This document shows positions 33,568 through 42,562 of a DNA stretch of 54,112 nucleotides, one piece after another. The translations under genes were made by a program, and so were the position numbers. The first letter of the stretch is position 1. The number at the start of each line of letters is the position of its first letter. The notes under the pieces were generated by a model. The model worked only from the letters and a program-made list of their open reading frames with translations. It searched no databases and was not told the DNA's origin. This DNA comes from Myxococcales bacterium (lineage in GTDB: Bacteria; Myxococcota_A; Polyangia; GCA-2747355). The DNA lies in assembly GCA_020431405.1 (NCBI GenBank), contig JAGQIK010000307.1, positions 1-54,112 of the forward strand, in the 5' to 3' direction.

Positions 33568-34614
33568 ATGGCGCTGACTTCAGACCGGACGGCATCTCGC
33601 GGCGGCGCGGCCTCACTGTCGTTGCCCGAGCAGTTCGGTCGCTACCGTCTGCTGACGCGGCTGGCGGTTGGCGGCATGGGCGAGGTCTACCTCGCGCGCT
33701 ATGGCAGGCCCGGCCAAGAGCGCCTCGTCGTGATCAAGCGGCTGCTGCCGACCCTCGCTGCCGACGACGACTTCCACGAGGCGTTCAAGGCCGAGGCGCG
33801 CATCGGGCACCTGCTCAACCACCCCAACATCGTCCAGACGCTCGACGCCGGCACCGTCGAAGGCCAGCGCTTCATCGCCTTCGAGTACGTACACGGCCCG
33901 TCGCTGGTTAAGCTGCTGGCGCGCGCCGTCACGCTCGGGCGCCGTTTCTCGCTCGAGCTGGCCTTCCACATCTCGGTCTGCCTGAGCCGCGCGATCGACT
34001 ACGTGCACCGCCGCTGCGACCTCGAGGGCAACCCGCTCGAGATCGTGCACATGGACCTCGCGCCGCACAACGTGCTGATCACCGAGGACGGCTACCCCAA
34101 GCTGCACGACTTCGGCATCGCCCGTACGCTGGCGCGCCGCACGCGCGTGCGCCCGTTCCGCGGACGCAGCGCTTACTTGGCGCCCGAGCAGCTCGACGGC
34201 CTCGATGTCGACCAGCGCGTCGACCTCTTCGCGCTCGGCGTGCTGATGCACGAGATGATCGTCGGCCGCCCGCTCTTCCGCGCGCCCAGCGACCAGGCCA
34301 CGGCAACGCGCATCCTACACGCGCGCATCCCCAATCCACGCATCGTGCGCTCGGACTGCCCCGCGCGCCTCGCCGACGTGGTGATGCGCGCGCTAGCCCG
34401 CGATCGCGACAGCCGCTACCAGACCGCGGGCGAGATCCTGCGCGACCTCGAAGCCTGCGCCGTGTTGCACGGTATCGGCCCCTCGACCGCGCGCATGCGC
34501 GCCGAGATCTCCGAGCTGGCGCACAGCGTGATGAAGCTCGCGATCTCGCAGCAGCTCACGCCGACCGTCGTCGACCCAGCCGAGTTCGGTCTGCAGGAGA
34601 CGACCCAGATTTGA
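33568..34614 (+). CDS. Ser/Thr protein kinase (non-RD, soluble)
   Basis: A 347-residue eukaryotic-type kinase domain. The glycine loop is 'LAVGGMGEVYLARYG' (32-46), the VAIK lysine Lys57, the alpha-C Glu at about 76, the catalytic loop 'HMDLAPHNVL' (Asp163, Asn168), the metal motif 'DFG' (181-183) and 'APEQL' closes the activation segment. The HRD arginine is Met162, so this is a non-RD kinase that may not need activation-loop phosphorylation. There is no transmembrane helix or sensor domain, only a helical C-terminal tail. The ATG at 33568 has GGAGG just upstream; an in-frame start at 33526 would add 14 residues. Confidence 0.92.
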   Translation: MALTSDRTASRGGAASLSLPEQFGRYRLLTRLAVGGMGEVYLARYGRPGQERLVVIKRLLPTLAADDDFHEAFKAEARIGHLLNHPNIVQTLDAGTVEGQRFIAFEYVHGPSLVKLLARAVTLGRRFSLELAFHISVCLSRAIDYVHRRCDLEGNPLEIVHMDLAPHNVLITEDGYPKLHDFGIARTLARRTRVRPFRGRSAYLAPEQLDGLDVDQRVDLFALGVLMHEMIVGRPLFRAPSDQATATRILHARIPNPRIVRSDCPARLADVVMRALARDRDSRYQTAGEILRDLEACAVLHGIGPSTARMRAEISELAHSVMKLAISQQLTPTVVDPAEFGLQETTQI

Positions 34615-34695
34615 CCGACGATTTGAGCGACGCTGGCAAGACGTCAGGACCACGTCAGACTTATAGACGAAGCCCTCGCGGGCAGAGGAGGTGAC

Positions 34696-35616
34696 TTGAG
34701 AACGACCGCGCTGCTTACCCTCGCGCTCTCGACGTTGGCCGGTTGTACGACGCGTCAAGTCACCATCTATACCCCCGCATCTCTCGAGCCCAGCAACTCG
34801 CCGGTGAGCGGGGTCTGGGGCGCGGTCAACCGCGCCGTGGACGCCGACGGCGACGAACGCATCGATCGCCACGAGATCCAGCTCGTGGCGCACGGTCAGC
34901 GGCTGAGCGGCTTCTGGTCGCACTCCACCACCTGGGTTTCGCGCGACGGGCGCACTTTCCGCTGCGGCGGCAGCGCGCGCTACGAGCAGCGCAGCCGCGC
35001 CTATCTCGAAGGCGCGCTCGATGGACGCCACGCCAAGGTGCGCGTCGTCGGCGCCGCCGCCGGGCCGTCGGGGGCAGGCTGCCCCGCCCCGCTGGCGCCG
35101 CCTACGCGCTGCGATCTCGAGCGACGTGCCGACCGCCTCGTGGGCCACTGCGGCAAGGTCACGCTGGCGCTCAATCTGCGCCTCGATCGCCCCATCCCGG
35201 TGGCCCTCGCGCTCGGTCGCCGCGGCAGCGTCACCGGCGTCTGGACCTGGCACCACCGCAGCCGCGATCCGCAGAAGGACCTCAAGATCGAAGACGAGGT
35301 CTGGCACCTGCTGCAGCGTGGTGACGAGGTCTATGGCTACTACGACCGCCTGGTGGTGGTGCGCTCGGCCGACGGCCGCCGCTTCATGTGCAACCACGGC
35401 CTCGCCTACAGCAACCTGGCGCGCTTCCGCGTGCGCGGCCACATCAAGGACGGCCGCATGATCCTCAAAGAGCTCGACTACCGCGCGCGCCCCGGCGCCT
35501 GCGAGACCGGTCGCCGCGTGCTCGACACCTATCAGGGCACGCTCGCGCGCGAGGGATCGCTGATCCGCCTGCGCTGGAAGCGCGGCGCGCAGCTGCTCTA
35601 CAAGCGTAGGCATTAG
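34696..35616 (+). CDS. Putative lipoprotein with EF-hand-like loop
   Basis: A 306-residue protein starting at TTG after a strong AGGAGGTG, with lipobox L-A-G-C (Cys17). 'DADGDERIDRHE' (about 50-61) fits an EF-hand/dockerin calcium loop with acidic residues at positions 1, 3, 5 and 12. The rest is beta-rich with repeated 'W-x-W/x-G-x-x-x-(F/Y)-x-C' elements (two 'GRxFxCxxxxxY' units), suggesting two similar sub-domains. No enzyme motif was recognised. It follows the kinase gene on the same strand. Confidence 0.75.
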   Translation: MRTTALLTLALSTLAGCTTRQVTIYTPASLEPSNSPVSGVWGAVNRAVDADGDERIDRHEIQLVAHGQRLSGFWSHSTTWVSRDGRTFRCGGSARYEQRSRAYLEGALDGRHAKVRVVGAAAGPSGAGCPAPLAPPTRCDLERRADRLVGHCGKVTLALNLRLDRPIPVALALGRRGSVTGVWTWHHRSRDPQKDLKIEDEVWHLLQRGDEVYGYYDRLVVVRSADGRRFMCNHGLAYSNLARFRVRGHIKDGRMILKELDYRARPGACETGRRVLDTYQGTLAREGSLIRLRWKRGAQLLYKRRH

Positions 35617-35634
35617 CGCGAGCTGCGCCCGCGC

Positions 35635-35762
35635 GGCCTCGGGCTTCAGGCCTCGGGCCACAGCAACAGCGGCTGGCTCGCGCTTCGCGCGTCGCCGTCA
35701 CCCCGCGACGCCAGCGACAGCAAAACCTGTGACCGGTGGCCCGTGGCCTGTGGCCTGTAGCC
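35635..35762. repeat. Facing heptamer arrays upstream of purSL
   Basis: The left array (35635-35663) has GGCCTCG, GGCTTCA, GGCCTCG, GGCCACA. The right array (35735-35762) has GGCCCGT, GGCCTGT, GGCCTGT, AGCC. They are partly complementary (GGCCACAG with CTGTGGCC), and an inner pair GCTGGC (35672) with GCCAGC (35710) gives a nested dyad. The design matches the locus at 25911-26101. No gene is present in this gap. Confidence 0.7.
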
Positions 35763-35787
35763 TTTGCTGCCGCTATGCTGCGCGCCT

Positions 35788-38700
35788 ATGCCCTTCCGCA
35801 TCGAGGTCGCCACCCGCCCCGAGCACGAAGATCCGCGCGGCGCGCGCGTGCTGCGCCAGGCGCGCGAGCACCTGCACCTGCCCGTCGACGACGTGCGCGT
35901 CAGCTCGGTCTACAAGGTCGACTGGACGCTCGACGACGCGCAGCAGCAGCGCCTGCGCGATGCGCTGACCGATCCCGTCATCGAGCGCTCGACCCTCGGC
36001 GCGCTCGAGCCACCCGAGCGCTGCCACTGGGTCATCACGGTCGGCTTCAAGGCGGGCGTCACCGACAACGTCGGCCGCACGGCGCGCACCTTCGTGCGCG
36101 ACCTGTTCGGCGACGACGCGCCGCGCGAAGGCGACGTCTTCACCGAGTCGCGCTACATGGTCAGCGGCAGCGCGCTGTCGGCCGACGACGCGGCGCGCCT
36201 CGCGCGCGAGCTTCTCGCCAACGAGCTGATCGAGCGCGTGCAGATCGCGTCGGCCCAGCAGGCGCGCGGCGCCGCGGCGGACCTGACGATCCCGCGCGCC
36301 GGCACCGCTGGCGAGCCGCGCGCCGAGGCGGTGCTGCTGCCCGACGACGACGACGCGCTGCTCGCGCTGAGCGCCGAGCGCACGCTGTCTTTGAGCCTCG
36401 CCGAGCTGCAGGCGATCCGCGCCCACTACGCGCGCGAGGAGACCAAAGCGCGGCGGCGCGCGCTGTCGCTGCCCGAAGCGCCCACCGACGTCGAGCTCGA
36501 GGCGCTCGCGCAGACGTGGTCGGAGCACTGCAAACACAAGATCTTCAACGCCGAGATCCAGTACACCGACGAGCGCGGCGAGACGCGCGCCGTGCGCTCG
36601 CTCTTCAAGACGTACATCGTCGGCGCCACCGAGCGCATCGCCGAGCGCGTCGACTGGCTCGTGTCGGTCTTTCACGACAACGCCGGCGTCGTGCGCGCCG
36701 ACGACGAGACCAACCTCGTCTTCAAGGTCGAGACGCACAACTCGCCCAGCGCCCTCGACCCTTACGGCGGCGCCATGACCGGCATCGTCGGCGTCAACCG
36801 CGACCCCTTCGGCACCGGCCGCGGCGCGTCGCTGCTGACCAACACTTGGGGCTACTGCCTCGGCCCGCCCGAGCACTCCGGCGCGCTGCCCGAAGGGCTT
36901 TTGCACCCGCGGCGCATCCGCGAGGGCGTGCACCACGGCGTCATCGACGGCGGCAACCAGAGCGGCATCCCCTACAGCCGCGGCTTCGAGCTGTTCGACG
37001 CGCGCTTCATCGGCAAGCCGCTGGTCTTCTGCGGCACCGTCGGCGTGATGCCGCGCGAGATCGCCGGCGAGCCGGCCGAGCTGAAGCGCATCGAGCTCGG
37101 CGATCACGTCGTGATGGTCGGCGGGCGCATCGGCAAGGACGGCATCCACGGCGCCACGTTCTCGAGCGAGGCGCTGACGCAGACGTCGCCGGCGCAAGCG
37201 GTGCAGATCGGCGATCCGATCACGCAGAAGAAGATGACCGACATGCTGCTCGAGGCGCGCGACGCCGGCCTCTACCGCACGTTGACCGACAACGGCGCCG
37301 GCGGCCTCAGCTCGTCGGTGGGCGAGATCGCGCAGCTCAGCGGCGGCGCGACGATCGACCTCGCGCGCTGCCCGCTCAAATACGACGGCCTGATGCCGTG
37401 GGAGATCTTCCTCTCCGAAGCGCAGGAGCGCATGACCGTGGCGGTGCCCGACGACAAGCTCGAGGCGTTTCTCGAGCTCGCCGCGCGCCGCGAAGTGGAG
37501 GCGACGGCCATCGGCCGCTTCGACGACAGCGGCGATCTCGTCGTGCGCTACGGCGACGACGTGGTCGCCGATCTGCCGCTGTCCTTTCTGCACGATGGCT
37601 GCCCGCGCATGCAGCTCGAGGCGCGCTTCGAGCCGCCGGCCGAGCACCGCCCGCCCGCGCTGCCCGCCGATCACGCGGCGACGTTGCTGGCGCTGCTCGG
37701 CAGCGACAACCTGTGCAGCAAGGAGCGCTGGACGCGGCGCTACGATCACGAGGTCAAAGGCCTGTCGGTGGTCAAGCCGCTGGTGGGCGTCAACGCCGAC
37801 GTGCCCGCCGACGCCACCGCCATGCGCGTGCAGCACGGCCGCGACCTCGGCGTGCTGCTCGCCGAGGCGATCCAGCCGCGCATCTCCGACGTCGACGCCG
37901 GCGCCATGGGCGCGTACGTCGTCGACCTCGCCGTGCGACGCATCGTCGCCGGCGGCGCGCGCTTGGGCGCCATCGCGGCGCTCGACAACTTCTGCTGGCC
38001 CGATCCCGTGCTCTCCGAGCGCACGCCCGACGGGCCGCACAAGCTGGCCAACCTGGTGCGCTGCTGCGAGGCGCTCGCGGCGATGACCGAGGGGCTCGAC
38101 CTGCCGCTTATCTCCGGCAAGGACAGCATGAAGAACGACTCCACGCGCGGTGGGGTCAAGATCTCGATCCCGCCCACGCTGCTGCTCTCGGTGATGGCCT
38201 GGATCCCCGACGTGCGGCGCGCGCTCGATCTCGTGGTGCCGTCGGCCGAGCACCAGCTCTATCTGCTCGGCGCCACCGACGCGGCGCTCGGCGGCTCCGA
38301 GCTCTACGCGTATCTCGGCGCGCAGGCGCAGCCGCCCGCGCGCTACATCGCCGCGGCCCCGGCCGTAGACGCGTCGCGCACGCGCGCGGTCTGCGCCTTG
38401 CTCGAGCGCGCGCATCACGAGGCCGGGCTTGTCGCCGCCGCGCACGCGCCGCATCGCGGCGGGCTGGCGCTGGCCTGCGCGACGTTGGCCCTCGCCAGCG
38501 GTCTCGGCCTCGAGGTTGACCTCGCGGCAGCCGAACGTCTCGATGTAGGCGCCAGCTCGGGCGCCCAGCCCCTCGACGATCACGCGCTGCTGTTCGCCGA
38601 GAGCGCAGCGCGTTTGCTGGTGGCCGTGCCGCGCATGCGCGCCGCCGACTTCGAGGCGCTCTGCGAGCGCCACGGTGATGTCCCCGCGCGCGCCATCGGA

Positions 38701-38820
38701 ACGTTCACCAAGACACCACGCCTGCGCCTGGCGCGCGGAGAGCGCACGCTGCTCGAGCACGACGTGGGCGCGCTGCGCGCGGCCTACACGCGCGCCGCGC
38801 GCGAGGGAGGTGATGCGTGA
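35788..38820 (+). CDS. purL: Phosphoribosylformylglycinamidine synthase, PurS-PurL fusion
   Basis: A 1010-residue enzyme of purine synthesis that converts FGAR to FGAM with ATP and ammonia from glutamine. The N-terminal 165 residues hold two PurS-like half-domains ('FRIEVATRPEHEDPRGARVL' and 'WVITVGFKAGVTDNVGRTA'). The catalytic PurL part follows, with 'TWSEHCKHKIFNA', 'KVETHNSPSALDPYGGAMTG', 'LSEAQERMTVAV' and 'ISGKDSMKND'. The glutaminase is not fused; it is the next gene. This differs from the single ~1300-residue enteric enzyme. The ATG at 35788 is preferred over a TTG at 35764. The last 4 bases overlap purQ. Confidence 0.94.
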   Translation: MPFRIEVATRPEHEDPRGARVLRQAREHLHLPVDDVRVSSVYKVDWTLDDAQQQRLRDALTDPVIERSTLGALEPPERCHWVITVGFKAGVTDNVGRTARTFVRDLFGDDAPREGDVFTESRYMVSGSALSADDAARLARELLANELIERVQIASAQQARGAAADLTIPRAGTAGEPRAEAVLLPDDDDALLALSAERTLSLSLAELQAIRAHYAREETKARRRALSLPEAPTDVELEALAQTWSEHCKHKIFNAEIQYTDERGETRAVRSLFKTYIVGATERIAERVDWLVSVFHDNAGVVRADDETNLVFKVETHNSPSALDPYGGAMTGIVGVNRDPFGTGRGASLLTNTWGYCLGPPEHSGALPEGLLHPRRIREGVHHGVIDGGNQSGIPYSRGFELFDARFIGKPLVFCGTVGVMPREIAGEPAELKRIELGDHVVMVGGRIGKDGIHGATFSSEALTQTSPAQAVQIGDPITQKKMTDMLLEARDAGLYRTLTDNGAGGLSSSVGEIAQLSGGATIDLARCPLKYDGLMPWEIFLSEAQERMTVAVPDDKLEAFLELAARREVEATAIGRFDDSGDLVVRYGDDVVADLPLSFLHDGCPRMQLEARFEPPAEHRPPALPADHAATLLALLGSDNLCSKERWTRRYDHEVKGLSVVKPLVGVNADVPADATAMRVQHGRDLGVLLAEAIQPRISDVDAGAMGAYVVDLAVRRIVAGGARLGAIAALDNFCWPDPVLSERTPDGPHKLANLVRCCEALAAMTEGLDLPLISGKDSMKNDSTRGGVKISIPPTLLLSVMAWIPDVRRALDLVVPSAEHQLYLLGATDAALGGSELYAYLGAQAQPPARYIAAAPAVDASRTRAVCALLERAHHEAGLVAAAHAPHRGGLALACATLALASGLGLEVDLAAAERLDVGASSGAQPLDDHALLFAESAARLLVAVPRMRAADFEALCERHGDVPARAIGTFTKTPRLRLARGERTLLEHDVGALRAAYTRAAREGGDA

Positions 38821-39602
38821 GCGCCGCGCCGCTTTGTCTCGTCCCCACCGGGTTCGGCATCAACTGCGAGGCCGAGACCGCGCACGCCTTCGAGCTGGCG
38901 GGCGGGCGTGTCGAGACGCCGCACCTGTCAGACCTCGCCGCGCAGCCCGAGCGCCTCGCCAGCGCGCGCATCCTCGCCTTCGCGGGCGGCTTTTCGTTTG
39001 GCGATCACCTCGGCGCCGGCCGCGCGCTGGCGATGCGCGTCCGCACGCGCCTCGGCGCCGCGCTCGAGCGTTTCGTCGCCGACGGCGGCCTGGTGATCGG
39101 CATCTGCAACGGCTTTCAAACCATGGTGCGCCTCGGCTTGCTGCCGGCGGGACACATCGGCGAGCAGTCGGTGACGCTCGCCGAGAACCACCACGGGGCG
39201 TTCTACGACGGCTGGGTCACCCTCGCCTTCGACGCGGCGTCGCCCTGCGTGTGGACGCGCGGGCTCGAGCGCATGGACGTGCCCGTGCGCCACGGCGAGG
39301 GCCGCCTGATCTGCTCACCCGCCGCGCGCGCGCGCGTCGAGTCCGAGCACCTCGCGCCTTGTCGCTACTTGGATCCCGAAAGCGGCCGGGCCGCCGAGCG
39401 CTTCCCGCACAACCCCAACGGATCCGAGGGCGGCCTGGCCGGTCTGTGTGATCCCAGTGGGCGCATCTTCGGGCTGATGCCACACCCGGAGGCGTTCCTC
39501 TACGCCGAGAACCACCCAGCATGGCGCCGCGGCGGTGCCAACAGCCCGCGCGGTCTCGAGATCTTTCGTCGCGGCATCGAAGCGGCGCGCGCCGGCGCTT
39601 GA
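38817..39602 (+). CDS. purQ: Phosphoribosylformylglycinamidine synthase glutaminase subunit
   Basis: A 261-residue class I glutamine amidotransferase that supplies ammonia to PurL. The catalytic triad is Cys97 ('GICNGFQ'), His223 and Glu225 ('GLMPHPEAF'). 'GGFSFGDHLGAGR' is the PurQ signature. It starts with GTG in a GTGA overlap with purSL, so the two subunits are translationally coupled and probably made in equal amounts. Confidence 0.95.
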   Translation: MSAAPLCLVPTGFGINCEAETAHAFELAGGRVETPHLSDLAAQPERLASARILAFAGGFSFGDHLGAGRALAMRVRTRLGAALERFVADGGLVIGICNGFQTMVRLGLLPAGHIGEQSVTLAENHHGAFYDGWVTLAFDAASPCVWTRGLERMDVPVRHGEGRLICSPAARARVESEHLAPCRYLDPESGRAAERFPHNPNGSEGGLAGLCDPSGRIFGLMPHPEAFLYAENHPAWRRGGANSPRGLEIFRRGIEAARAGA

Positions 39603-39666
39603 CGATCGCCATGGAGGCCTCAGCTTCCTAGCGCGTACTATGAACGCCGCGACGTAAGCGCCCGAA

Positions 39667-39700
39667 CGGCATCTTAGATATGCCGCAGACGATGTAAGAT
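39667..39700 (+). promoter_or_regulatory. Possible promoter with inverted repeat
   Basis: CGGCAT (39667-39672) and ATGCCG (39680-39685) form a 6-bp dyad. TAAGAT at about 39695-39700 could be a -10. They precede the gene at 39726, which has GGAGG before its ATG. Evidence is only sequence resemblance. Confidence 0.3.
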
Positions 39701-39725
39701 TGCGGACCGAGTCAGCGGAGGACGC

Positions 39726-40352
39726 ATGGAAAAAGCCGAGTTCGAGAAGAAATTCCTCAGCCTGGTCAATCAGTCGGACCTGGTGATCACCGCTCCCAAC
39801 GTCGCCTATCACCTGGGTCTCAGCATCGACGAGGTGCAAGAGCACCTGCTCTCTCTCGAGCTCAACGGCACCCTCCAGCAGAAGACCGACACACAGGGCA
39901 ACACCTACTACGACATGCCGAACCGGCCGCCGCCGGGCACGCCGCGCGCGCTCACCGAGGGGCAAGGCGCCGACGTGGGCGGTCAAGGACAGACGGGCAT
40001 CCCGGGCGTGCACAACCCCGCCGAGGTGCCGCACGCGCCGATCTACTCGACGCCCACCAGCGCGCCCGCCTCGGGCGGCGCCGTCAACGGCCTGGTGCTC
40101 AACTGCATCATCCCCGGGCTCGGCTCGCTGATCGCCGGCCGCATGATCGGCCTGGTGATCATGGCGATGGTGCTCGGCGGCTTCGTGATGTTCTTCGTGA
40201 TGCCCGGCTTCACCAAGTTCCTCGGCGTGCTGCCGATCCTGATCGGCTGGATCTGGTCGGTGATCGCCGGCATCGGCTTGATGAACGTCAAAGAGAAGCG
40301 CGGCCCGGGCGGCGGCGGTGGCGGCGGACGCGGAGGCCGCGGTCGACGCTAG
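39726..40352 (+). CDS. Winged-helix plus membrane-helix protein
   Basis: A 208-residue protein. Residues 1-65 look like a winged-helix or similar DNA-binding-type fold ('VITAPNVAYHLGLSIDEVQEHLLSLELNGTLQQKTD'). Residues 66-115 are a Pro/Gly linker. Two or three hydrophobic helices follow (about 117-175), including a glycine-rich 'IPGLGSLIAGRMIGL' segment like those of TM2-type small membrane proteins. The C-terminus is a Gly/Arg tail. A membrane-tethered regulator or chaperone-like factor is possible; the function is unknown. Confidence 0.78.
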   Translation: MEKAEFEKKFLSLVNQSDLVITAPNVAYHLGLSIDEVQEHLLSLELNGTLQQKTDTQGNTYYDMPNRPPPGTPRALTEGQGADVGGQGQTGIPGVHNPAEVPHAPIYSTPTSAPASGGAVNGLVLNCIIPGLGSLIAGRMIGLVIMAMVLGGFVMFFVMPGFTKFLGVLPILIGWIWSVIAGIGLMNVKEKRGPGGGGGGGRGGRGRR

Positions 40353-40387
40353 CCGGCCGCTGACAGCTAACAGCTGATCGCTGGCAG
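40353..40387. repeat. Short degenerate heptamer repeat between convergent genes
   Basis: GACAGCT, AACAGCT, GATCGCT, GGCAGCT occur in tandem with a 7-base period, filling the 35-base gap between two convergent genes. Confidence 0.6.
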
Positions 40388-42397
40388 CTACTTGCGCCGC
40401 GGCACGATCCGCCGCGGCGTGTGGCGCGGCGTGAAGCGCGGCGTGTGCACCGAGATCGGGTTGTGCCCGCTGTGATGCGTGAACTGCTTGAGCCAGCGCG
40501 GCGCGAAGGGCGACGTCTTGTAGGACTTCTTGCCGCGCGCGCTGCGCGACCTCGACGCGGTCTTCTTCGCCGTCGTGGTCTTGCTGGTGTTGATCGGCCT
40601 GCGGCTGCGCAGCCTCGCCTCGTGGCGCATCAGGTGGCTGCCGATGGTCGCCAAGCCGGACCGCTCGCCCGAGCGCCCCTGCGCCAGCAGCTGCGCGTCG
40701 CGCGCCCAGCGTGCGATGGCGCCGCGATGGACCTCGCGCGCTTTGACGCTGATCACCGCGTCGTCGACGCTGGCGATGGGCGCGTCCTGGCGGTGCAGCG
40801 AGCGCTTCATCATCGCGTCGACGGCGGCGAGCTCGATGGCCTCGCGCTCGCTGATGCCGTGTTTGCTGGCGAGCTTCATCGCCGCGGCCCAGCCGGCGTC
40901 GATCGTCTTCTGCAGCGAGCGCTGCGCCGTCGGGCTGGTCACGACCTCGTGGTAGGCGTTTTGCGCGGCCTCGAGGTTGGAGACGTGCACGCCGCCGACG
41001 TTGGCCAGATCGCCGGGCACCGAGATGAGCCACTTCTGATAGGCGCGGCGCGTCAGTCGGCGCGAGCCAGCCGCGTCGGCCGCCAGGTTGGCGCCTTCGA
41101 CGAGGACCTTACGCTTGCCGCGGTGTGTTCCGCTGCGCACGTAGCGTGGCACGGTGTTGGCGGTCAGCACGTTGCCCATGGCGTTGAGACCGACGATGTC
41201 GGCTTTGACGTCGGCCGTGTCGCCGCCCGGCTTGAAGTGCGCCAGCAGCGCGCCGCCGTTGTAGCTGGCGAGGTCGAGCTTGCCGGAGACGATGGCGTCG
41301 ATGTCGCTCTTGAAGGTCGCCAGCGCCTGCTTGTCGTGCTGCATCGAAGCGGGCAGCTCGATCACGCCCGCTTGCTTCTTGCCGTTGACGACGAACAGCT
41401 CCTGCACCGCCACCAGGCGCGCGCCGTCTTTGATCGCCGACTCGGCGAAGGCTTTGCCGACCTCGCCCCAGCCCTGCGCGGCGACCGTGGCGCCGGCAAG
41501 CTCGAGCCCCGCGCGCTTGGCAGCGAGGCGTGCTGACATCCACACGCCGTCGCCCGTGGAGACGGCGCGGTAGGCGATGCCGCCGCGCGGGTCGATCGCG
41601 CCTTTGTGCTGCATCAACTCCTTGCCGCTGACGCCGGGCGACGGCCGCTGGGCGGTGCCGTAGGTCTCGGAGAGGACCTTCATCTCGGGCGCCTTGGTGT
41701 TGACGTCGCCGGCCTGGATGTCGAGGCCGGGGCCCACCGCGGCCTGCTTCATGTAGCCGCGGGCGAAGCCGCGCATCACCTCGGCGCGCGGGATGATCGC
41801 CGCGGCGGGATCGATCTTGTCGCCGACCTTGACCTCGTAGCCGACGCCCTTGGGGACGTGCACGATGGTGCCCGCGCCGATGCCGCCCTTGGCGCCGCGC
41901 ACGGCGTAGCCCTGCAGGCCGTCGTGCGACATGCCGAGCTTGGTGTCCATCTTCAGCGCGAGCGCGTAGACCTCGTCGCGAAAAACGCCCTTGTGCAGCC
42001 GCACGCCGCCCTTGTTGGTCTCGAAGCGCGTCTCGCGCGAACGCTGCGAGACCTTGTCGGTGTTGGAGATCGCGTTCTCGGCGAAGCCGATGCGGTACCA
42101 GGGCAGCTCGACGACGATGCCCTCGACGCCGGCCCCGTGCAGCGTCACGCGGAACTTGCCCTCGCGCAGCATCGCCGGCTGCAGGGCGCGTGCGATGTCC
42201 TTTTCGCTGTAGCCGAGCTTGGTAGCGCGACGGCGCACCATCCGCTGCGCGTCTTGCTTCTGTTGGCTGGCCTTGGCCTGCCCTTCGTCGATCTCGCTGC
42301 GGGACAGCAGCCCCGGCAGCGGGTCGGCGTGAGCCATCGTCGCCGCCAGCACCAACGCCACACACAATATCGACGAGATCGCGCCTCGGAATCTCAT
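40388..42397 (-). CDS. Exported glutamate-dehydrogenase-like protein with basic C-terminal tail
   Basis: A 669-residue protein. The ATG at 42397 has GGAGGAGA upstream; residues 1-24 are a Sec signal ending in A-H-A. Residues about 85-520 align with Glu/Leu/Phe/Val dehydrogenases: 'NKGGVRLH' (128-135), Lys153, 'RGAKGGIG' (167-174), a 'DIQAGDVNTKAPEM' block (226-239; compare D-I-P-A-P-D-V-x-T), dinucleotide-binding 'AQGWGEVG' (307-314), 'LVEGAN' (432-437) and 'PGDLANVGGV' (461-470). About 20 extra residues precede 'IDP' (195-197), where the catalytic Asp would lie. The last 120 residues are Lys/Arg/Ser-rich. A signal-bearing member of this normally cytoplasmic family is very unusual. Confidence 0.8.
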   Translation of the reverse strand: MRFRGAISSILCVALVLAATMAHADPLPGLLSRSEIDEGQAKASQQKQDAQRMVRRRATKLGYSEKDIARALQPAMLREGKFRVTLHGAGVEGIVVELPWYRIGFAENAISNTDKVSQRSRETRFETNKGGVRLHKGVFRDEVYALALKMDTKLGMSHDGLQGYAVRGAKGGIGAGTIVHVPKGVGYEVKVGDKIDPAAAIIPRAEVMRGFARGYMKQAAVGPGLDIQAGDVNTKAPEMKVLSETYGTAQRPSPGVSGKELMQHKGAIDPRGGIAYRAVSTGDGVWMSARLAAKRAGLELAGATVAAQGWGEVGKAFAESAIKDGARLVAVQELFVVNGKKQAGVIELPASMQHDKQALATFKSDIDAIVSGKLDLASYNGGALLAHFKPGGDTADVKADIVGLNAMGNVLTANTVPRYVRSGTHRGKRKVLVEGANLAADAAGSRRLTRRAYQKWLISVPGDLANVGGVHVSNLEAAQNAYHEVVTSPTAQRSLQKTIDAGWAAAMKLASKHGISEREAIELAAVDAMMKRSLHRQDAPIASVDDAVISVKAREVHRGAIARWARDAQLLAQGRSGERSGLATIGSHLMRHEARLRSRRPINTSKTTTAKKTASRSRSARGKKSYKTSPFAPRWLKQFTHHSGHNPISVHTPRFTPRHTPRRIVPRRK

Positions 42398-42562
42398 GAG
42401 TCTCCTCCGCGTTTCAGCCAAGCGAGAACCATTCCAGCGAGAGCGCACGAGATTTCGGGCGGTTAGGAGCGCGCGGACGGGAGTGCGCTCTCCGACCGGT
42501 GGCTAGACTTGCCGGCCGCCCTCGATTAAGTTCATCGCCCCAACCGCTTAGCTAGAAGCGTC

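Noticed and set aside
35773-38760. 995-residue frame antisense to purSL
   Set aside because: purSL is a certain gene with full family motifs; the antisense frame is a codon-bias artefact.
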